NCBI GenBank assembly: GCA_022376925.1
Contig: JAIOJX010000032.1
Span: forward strand, 118,955,979-119,019,978
DNA: 64,000 nt
Origin: Tragulus kanchil
Lineage: Eukaryota > Chordata > Mammalia > Artiodactyla > Tragulidae
Reading direction: 5' to 3'
Shown: piece by piece, positions 58,515 through 64,000 of the stretch
How positions within the stretch are numbered: the first letter of the stretch is position 1
Layout: every line of letters starts with the position of its first letter
Notes under the pieces: generated by a model
The model's database searches: none
What the model was told of the DNA's origin: nothing
The model's input: the letters and a program-made list of their open reading frames with translations, nothing else
Program-made: the position numbers and the translations under genes

Positions 58515-60400
58515 CTGTAGTACAGATAAACAAAGAAAATCCTCCAAATAATCGTAGGGCTGGAGAATGTGAAATACGTATTTACCCAAAGCACTGTAGT
58601 AGGAAAGAAGGACGTGTTGTAGAGATAAGAGAGGTGAGGGAGAGGAAGGAACGAACATTCACGAACGTGCAGAGTGGACAAGAAAGGGCGAGAATGGTTG
58701 TGCAATGAACAGAATGGGAAAACTGGAGCTCAGGATGATGGGAGAAGTGGATGAGGTTGTAGCTTGAAAGGCTGAAGGTAACTGACTTTGATGACGTCTG
58801 ATGGTGAGGATACAATACGCCTCCAGAGCTTCATCAGGAATTCAAGTTATGCATGACGAACAAAGGGCAAAACCGAGACAGCAGTTCTTTGTTCACAGGC
58901 CGACACTCAGAGGAACCCATGGCTCCGTGGACTTTATCATGGCCCCGACCTTCACGCGCAGTCTCTGTGCAGGGGTGAGTCTTCGCCTCGAAAGTGAGCA
59001 AAGGAATGCCTACCTAACAGATCGGGTGTTCTAAACTCTCTTTAAAGCTGCGGCCTAATTCTAAAGACCTGCGACGGGTGAGTCCCGGAACTGGCGAATC
59101 TGTTCTCAAGCCGAATCCCTCCAGTCCACGGCTAAAAAGGCCAAGCCAGGTGAGGCTCCCCTCCCGTCGTTTAGGGCGCCTCCGGGAAAGGCCTGGAATG
59201 CTGGGAAAAGAGCGAAGAATAGCTGCTTTCCTCCTGGGGCTGCGGCGGGAACCTTAGGAACCAGGCCGGAAATTGTCACTTGGAAATCGCGGTGAGGGTC
59301 CGGGGACCGCCTGGGTGCGAGCGGCAGGTGCCTACACAGTCCCGGGCGTCATAGCAACCGCGCTCGCCGCGAGGACGCCTGGGCGTCCTTCCGGCGGCAA
59401 CCATAGAAACGACGCGCGCCATTGGCTCAGGGGCTGTGCTTCCTGCCGGAGATCATTGCTACGGCGCAGACCATTGGCCTCTGGGTTAGCTCCAAGGTAA
59501 CGAAAAGTACGGCTCATCCCAGTGGCTCTGTAATAACCATGGTAACGTCGTGGCGCATATTTGCAACTTTTCAAGTTTTGTCACAGGACAGTAATACTTC
59601 TGAAATAGCCTTCCATTCAGCCGTAAAATGGATTTATCTTCCCAAAGCACTGTAGTAGGAAAGAAGGACGTGTTGTAGAGATAAGAGAGGTGAGGGAGAG
59701 GAAGGAACGAACATTCACGAACGTGCAGAGTGGACAAGAAAGGGCGAGAATGGTTGTGCAATGAACAGAATGGGAAAACTGGAGCTCAGGATGATGGGAG
59801 AAGTGGATGAGGTTGTAGCTTGAAAGGCTGAAGGTAACTGACTTTGATGACGTCTGATGGTGAGGATACAATACGCCTCCAGAGCTTCATCAGGAATTCA
59901 AGTTATGCATGACGAACAAAGGGCAAAACCGAGACAGCAGTTCTTTGTTCACAGGCCGACACTCAGAGGAACCCATGGCTCCGTGGACTTTATCATGGCC
60001 CCGACCTTCACGCGCAGTCTCTGTGCAGGGGTGAGTCTTCGCCTCGAAAGTGAGCAAAGGAATGCCTACCTAACAGATCGGGTGTTCTAAACTCTCTTTA
60101 AAGCTGCGGCCTAATTCTAAAGACCTGCGACGGGTGAGTCCCGGAACTGGCGAATCTGTTCTCAAGCCGAATCCCTCCAGTCCACGGCTAAAAAGGCCAA
60201 GCCAGGTGAGGCTCCCCTCCCGTCGTTTAGGGCGCCTCCGGGAAAGGCCTGGAATGCTGGGAAAAGAGCGAAGAATAGCTGCTTTCCTCCTGGGGCTGCG
60301 GCGGGAACCTTAGGAACCAGGCCGGAAATTGTCACTTGGAAATCGCGGTGAGGGTCCGGGGACCGCCTGGGTGCGAGCGGCAGGTGCCTACACAGTCCCG

Positions 60401-60414
60401 GGCGTCATAGCAAC
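60401..60414 (+). promoter_or_regulatory. RFX X-box-like site 1
   Basis: GGCGTCATAGCAAC against the X-box consensus GTHNYYATRRNAAC: one mismatch. Duplicate at 59345-59358. Known role: binding by RFX factors that switch on ciliary genes. Confidence 0.6.
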
Positions 60415-60452
60415 CGCGCTCGCCGCGAGGACGCCTGGGCGTCCTTCCGGCG

Positions 60453-60466
60453 GCAACCATAGAAAC
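60453..60466 (+). promoter_or_regulatory. RFX X-box-like site 2
   Basis: GCAACCATAGAAAC, one mismatch to GTHNYYATRRNAAC. Duplicate at 59397-59410. It lies 38 bases past site 1. Confidence 0.55.
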
Positions 60467-60588
60467 GACGCGCGCCATTGGCTCAGGGGCTGTGCTTCCT
60501 GCCGGAGATCATTGCTACGGCGCAGACCATTGGCCTCTGGGTTAGCTCCAAGGTAACGAAAAGTACGGCTCATCCCAGTGGCTCTGTA

Positions 60589-60602
60589 ATAACCATGGTA
60601 AC
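60589..60602 (+). promoter_or_regulatory. RFX X-box-like site 3
   Basis: ATAACCATGGTAAC, one mismatch to consensus and nearly palindromic around CCATGG, as in strong RFX dimer sites. Duplicate at 59533-59546. The best of the three. Confidence 0.7.
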
Positions 60603-60699
60603 GTCGTGGCGCATATTTGCAACTTTTCAAGTTTTGTCACAGGACAGTAATACTTCTGAAATAGCTTCCTGCCAGACCTTATCTGGAGCGCCAGTCTAA

Positions 60700-61360
60700 G
60701 AAACTTGGATTTATCTTCCTAGAAGTAACTTCATTCTTACAAGGAGGAGGATCCTAGGTCAGGGGTTCTAAATCATAACCTGGGTGGGGCACCTAAGGCA
60801 AATCACATTTTTTGGAATCCGCTTATTATAAAAATGAAGAAACCGGACTTGACTAGAACTATCCATAAAGCTAAAGTCCTTTAGAAGTCCTAAGCACTGA
60901 AAATTCTGTTAACGCAAACCGTATTCTCGGCCTATGTAAGGCAAAATAAAAATACCCAAAATTCACAAAGTTTAACAAAGACTTCATTTAAATGCTCTTA
61001 TCCCAAAATACTAGTTGATCTAAATCCGATTTTACTCATGTTTTGGGGCCCATGCTTTACTGGTATACTGAACATATATTTAACATTTCTTATTCTAGTT
61101 TCTCCAAAACTTTGCCAGTTGTACATGTATTATCCGGACAGATTCTATCCCTTACTTCCTAAAAGTGCTTCAAATTCTCCATCTAGTACAGAGCCCTAGA
61201 AAATGTTTTCTCTGACCTAAAATGCTAACCACCATCTCCCCCAGCCCACTTCTATGTAACAGTTCAAGGGTCATTTCCTCCTCAGGGATACATTCTCTAG
61301 TCCTCCAATTCAGATGAAGTTCCTTCTTATTTGATTTTATTGACTTATGTTCCTTTTCAT
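60700..61360. other. Flank of promoter, nothing recognised
   Basis: AT-richer sequence right of the CpG island. No repeat family or exon recognised. If a divergent plus-strand gene exists, this is its first intron. Confidence 0.4.
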
Positions 61361-61364
61361 TCTT

Positions 61365-61472
61365 AGTTTTTTTGCATTTGTTTTTAGCTGTGCCCTGGCT
61401 TGGGACTGAACCTGGGCCATGACAGCGAAAGCACCAAATTGTAACCACCAGATCACCACGGAACTCCCTCAT
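61365..61472 (-). mobile_element. Old CHR-like SINE fragment
   Basis: Minus strand: head GAGGGAGTTCCGTGGTGATC, B-box-like GGTTCAGTCCC, CAGGGCACAGC tail. Diverged and short. Confidence 0.65.
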
Positions 61473-61474
61473 TC

Positions 61475-62110
61475 TTAGTTTTCTTGCTTTATTTACACAC
61501 TTCCATTTGTTGTTTCAACAAACAAAAAACCCTATGGAATGTTTACATGCTCTGAATGGAAATGAAACTGAATTGGAAAACATTCTAAACAATTCCATTT
61601 AGGGTAGTGGAGGCTGTTTTTAAGCATTAACAAAACACAACAGAAAACAGTTTCCAAGGGCCATAATAATTAGATTAATGAACAAACATTACAATCACTT
61701 TTAGTTCTAGCTCCATCTATCCTCATTATACATTCAAAGATAATGACAGCCGGTCATTTGCATGAACCTGTGAGACTAGAGAAGAGATCTGATCTACCTT
61801 TTACTTCATGCTCCTTTAGTACTCCAGTCACTGTCTAGTCTGTTGCTTTTTAGGTTTTACTAATTGGACCAGAAGTTTTGTTCACTGGGATTGCTGCTTC
61901 CAGAAAAGTCCTGATTGCTGCAGTTATTTTTCCTCTGCTTCCTGACTTAATGAAGTCACATTTCCTGATTGGATGACATATTCAGGTATATCCTAACACT
62001 TCTGTGCAAATCTCAATTAAAGTTTATTGCGCTTCTATTTTCAGACACATTGGGCTACCATGAATTGCATTTTAACTTATTTATGTGAAGTATTTGATTC
62101 TACCTAATTC
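61475..62110. other. Nothing recognised
   Basis: AT-rich non-coding stretch with no clear repeat or exon. Confidence 0.4.
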
Positions 62111-62114
62111 TTTA

Positions 62115-62330
62115 AAAAAAGCATATTTATTTTCATCCATCTTTATTCTTTGGCCTGTGTGGGCCTCCCATTGCAGTGGCCTCTCTCGATGCAGAGCACC
62201 GGCTTGCAATTGGACACACTGGTCCAGTTGCTCCGGGGCACGTGGGATCTTCCTGGGCCAGGGATCCCACCGGTGCTGCTTGTACTGCAAGGCAGGCTCT
62301 TCACCCACTAGTCCACCAGCAAAGCCCCTA
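62115..62330 (-). mobile_element. Family-S SINE, older copy
   Basis: Minus strand: head GGGGCTTTGCTGGTGGACTAG at right, ..GTGTCCAATTGC.., ..GCCAAAGAATAAAGATGGATGAAAATAAATA at left. A deletion removed the CTCTGGAGC block. CpG-poor. Confidence 0.85.
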
Positions 62331-62561
62331 CCTAGTTCTTAATGGCAGTTTTTCACACTGCAGTCTCGGCCATCCTATGGGTCATTTAGAGGGTATTCTC
62401 TGGACTACACTTCTTTTGCACTGCCAACCCAAAGTGCAGGGCAGTGAGAGCTTTAAAAACTTAAGGATTTAGGAATCAAGGAGGGCACCAGCGTAACAAC
62501 GCCTTGCTAAGTGCGAAAATTAGCAATTGGAACCATCCACTGTGAAATGGGAAGCAATGGC

Positions 62562-62778
62562 TTCCCTAGTGGCTCAAACGGTAGAGTCCACTTGCTAATG
62601 CAGGGGACTTAGGTTCCATCCCAGGGTCGGGAAGACACCCGCGGTGGGGGGGGGGGGGGGGGGCCGGCTACCCACTCCAATAATCCTGCCTGGAGAATTC
62701 CATGGACAGAGGACTCTGACAGGCTACTGTCCATGGGGTCACAAAGAGTCAGACACACGACTGAGGCACTAACACTTT
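62562..62778 (+). mobile_element. Bov-tA2 SINE carrying an 18-G run
   Basis: TGGCTTCCCTAGTGGCTCAA head, GGTTCCATCCC B box, CTGGAGAATTCCATGGACAGAGG and GTCACAAAGAGTCAGACACACGACTGAG tail. The usual CTGGAGGAGGGCATGGCAA is replaced by CGCGGT plus eighteen G at 62646-62663. Confidence 0.88.
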
Positions 62779-62784
62779 CACTGT

Positions 62785-62970
62785 GCAAATTATGTGCCAA
62801 GTGCCAGGCTCATGCTTTACCTTCCTCATTTTACTTATTTTAATCCCCACAACTGGTGTTACTTTGCAGAGAAATTATCACCATTTTATAGATGAGGAAA
62901 CTGAGGTTAAGTCAGGTATCTAAGTTTACAAAGCTAATAGGTGGCACAGCTGGAAGGGTCAAATCTGGCT
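62785..62970 (+). mobile_element. MIR SINE
   Basis: TTATGTGCCAAGTGCCAGGCTC, CACCATTTTATAGATGAGGAAACTGAGG, AAAGCTAATAGGTGGCACAGCTGG: MIR landmarks in order, well preserved. Confidence 0.88.
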
Positions 62971-63335
62971 AGGATGACTCCAAAACTCACTCTTCACCTC
63001 CCTCAGGGTGGTGGTCACCAAGTGGGCCCTGCCTGGCTTCGCGTGAAAGCCCAGGTTAACTTTCCCACAACAGCAGTTCTAAAACATCTGAAAGGTATAT
63101 TCTAACTCAAATACAGAGTGAGTCTAGGACAAGAGGCAAGAAGTAAATGTGGTGGGATGATCATCATTCTCCAGGTAATCTGCCTTTGGGGAGGGGTCCT
63201 TCTCTTCTACTCTCATCTTTACTAAATTTCAAAAAAAAAAAAAAAAAAATCATTGTATTGACTTTGGAGCACATACTTTATTGTACTTAATTTTTAATAT
63301 ATCCATTTCCCAAACTAGACATATCTATTCATTTT
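62971..63335. other. Nothing recognised
   Basis: Non-coding; includes an A run at 63231-63249. Confidence 0.4.
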
Positions 63336-63337
63336 TT

Positions 63338-63433
63338 TGAGCGAACTCCGGGAGATAGTGAAGGACAGGGAAGCCTGGCGTGTTGCAGTCCACGGGTCGC
63401 AAAAAACTGGACACAACTTAGTGACTGAACAAT
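63338..63433 (+). mobile_element. BovB/Bov-A2 3' end fragment
   Basis: GAGCGAACTCCGGGAGATAGTGAAGG, GAAGCCTGGCGTGTTGCAGTCC, GGACACAACTTAGTGACTGAAC: BovB 3' terminus, 5'-truncated. Confidence 0.85.
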
Positions 63434-63608
63434 AATTCACCTTTTGAATCTTCAAAATCCTCAGGGCCTACCACATAGCAGGCATCAACAAAATAAACAT
63501 AGCCGTTCATGCATCCATCATCCCTTTTACAGTGTAAAGAAAGATTGATATTCAGGCCCCACGTATATTTTGAGGAATATAATTCCCAATAAGCTTCTTT
63601 TTTTTCAG

Positions 63609-63653
63609 GTGAGAAACAGCTCGAGTCATTTTCAAAATCAAGATAACATTCAG
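63609..63653 (+). CDS. Possible plus-strand 45-base exon
   Basis: A T-rich acceptor (CTTCTTTTTTTTCAG) and a perfect donor (TTCAG|GTAAGTA) enclose 45 bases that read VRNSSSHFQNQDNIQ in phase 0 without stop. Both splice sites are strong. If real it belongs to a gene divergent from the minus-strand coiled-coil gene and sharing its promoter. Too short for recognition, and chance cannot be ruled out. Confidence 0.4.
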
Positions 63654-64000
63654 GTAAGTATGGCAGGTGATCTGGTCAAAACTGCTTTGCCTGTTTTCAT
63701 TTTTTAAGAGTACTGAAAGATCTTTCAAAGACAAATGCTGAGCCACATTCGTCTGTCCACTTCTCACTGCTTTTCTCCTTCATTTGCTGTCTTTATGAAA
63801 GCAAAGGATTTATTCTAGTTCTCACCATCTCTAAGAGCTCTGGTCCACTGAACAATTTTTGACTCACTCTGTCATCCGATCAACCTGAGGCACTAACACT
63901 TTCACTGTGCAAATTATGTGCCAAGTGCCAGGCTCATGCTTTACCTTCCTCATTTTACTTATTTTAATCCCCACAACTGGTGTTACTTTGCAGAGAAATT

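Larger units (their letters stand above)
59956..60620. promoter_or_regulatory. CpG-island promoter (probably the main gene's)
   Basis: Sharp rise in G+C and CpG compared with the AT-rich surroundings. Several GC-box-like and CRE-like motifs (TGACGTCT at 59848), two inverted CCAAT boxes (CCATTGG at 60475-60481 and 60527-60533) and three X-box-like sites. No TATA box seen. Equivalent sequence at 58900-59564 is the duplicate. The X-box cluster lies upstream of the proposed first exon for minus-strand transcription; splice-donor-like GTGAGT sites on the plus strand leave room for a divergent transcript. Confidence 0.75.
58585..60665. repeat. Direct duplication 17 (period 1056), doubles the promoter
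   Basis: Copy 1 is 58585-59609 and copy 2 is 59641-60665. The linker (59610-59640) ends GGATTTATCTTC, which echoes the sequence that truly follows copy 2 (GGATTTATCTTCCTAG). The whole GC-rich promoter is therefore present twice here, but probably once in the genome. Confidence 0.95.
62761..64000. repeat. Direct duplication 18 (period 1124), cut by window edge
   Basis: Copy 1 starts at 62761. Copy 2 starts at 63885 (CTGAGGCACTAACACTTTCACTG) and runs without difference to 64000, where the window ends. This predicts that copy 2 goes on to repeat roughly 62877-63880. Confidence 0.92.

Noticed and set aside
58921..58976. A plus-strand start exon (ATGGCCCCGACC.. ending before GTGAGT)
   Set aside because: The donor is good, but it lies on the wrong side of the X-box cluster for a plus-strand gene and the frame (MAPTFTRSLCAG) has no support; kept only as a possibility in the promoter entry.

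Overview
This is a nuclear DNA window from a ruminant, most likely a pecoran. It is full of ruminant-type repeats: BovB (RTE) LINE pieces, Bov-tA / Bov-A2 and CHR-type tRNA-derived SINEs, old L1 tails, MIR and solo ERV LTRs. Gene density is low and AT-rich introns dominate. There are no bacterial-style operons. Almost every open frame longer than 100 codons is a SINE or LINE read-through and is not a gene.

The main gene lies on the minus strand, transcribed from about 60 kb toward 1. Seven internal exons can be read from splice sites and codon phase: 49965-50141, 47147-47267, 37899-38095, 26160-26249, 22566-22719, 14408-14479 and 2401-2516. Their phases chain without conflict (0-0, 0-1, 1-0, 0-0, 0-1, 1-1, 1-0). 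Together they encode a Glu/Lys/Gln-rich, partly coiled-coil protein that continues off the left edge. A likely first coding exon (58463-58514, starting MEKHTL) lies below a GC-rich promoter with three RFX X-box-like sites and two inverted CCAAT boxes, which suggests a ciliary or centrosomal role. I could not name the gene. A possible short plus-strand exon (63609-63653) may belong to a divergent neighbour.

The dominant oddity is structural. Seventeen complete direct duplications of about 1.05-1.16 kb (period 1056-1161), plus one cut by the right edge, occur every 2-5 kb. Each duplicates different, unrelated sequence, is near-identical, and is joined by 0-55 bp of scrambled linker. Real biology does not do this; it looks like unmerged contig-end overlaps. 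About 19 kb of the 64 kb is redundant, so the true locus is near 45 kb. Three exons and the promoter are falsely doubled.

Other content: an intron-less UQCC4/CCSMST1 retropseudogene (about 21.6-22.5 kb) just beyond a splice donor of the minus-strand gene; two solo ERV LTRs (11633-12187 and 13753-14260); a BovB copy (about 41.1-44.8 kb) broken by a three-SINE array and an L1 tail; and a family of GC-rich, CpG-retaining SINEs with intact pol III boxes, several with perfect target-site duplications, which is the best candidate here for an under-described element.
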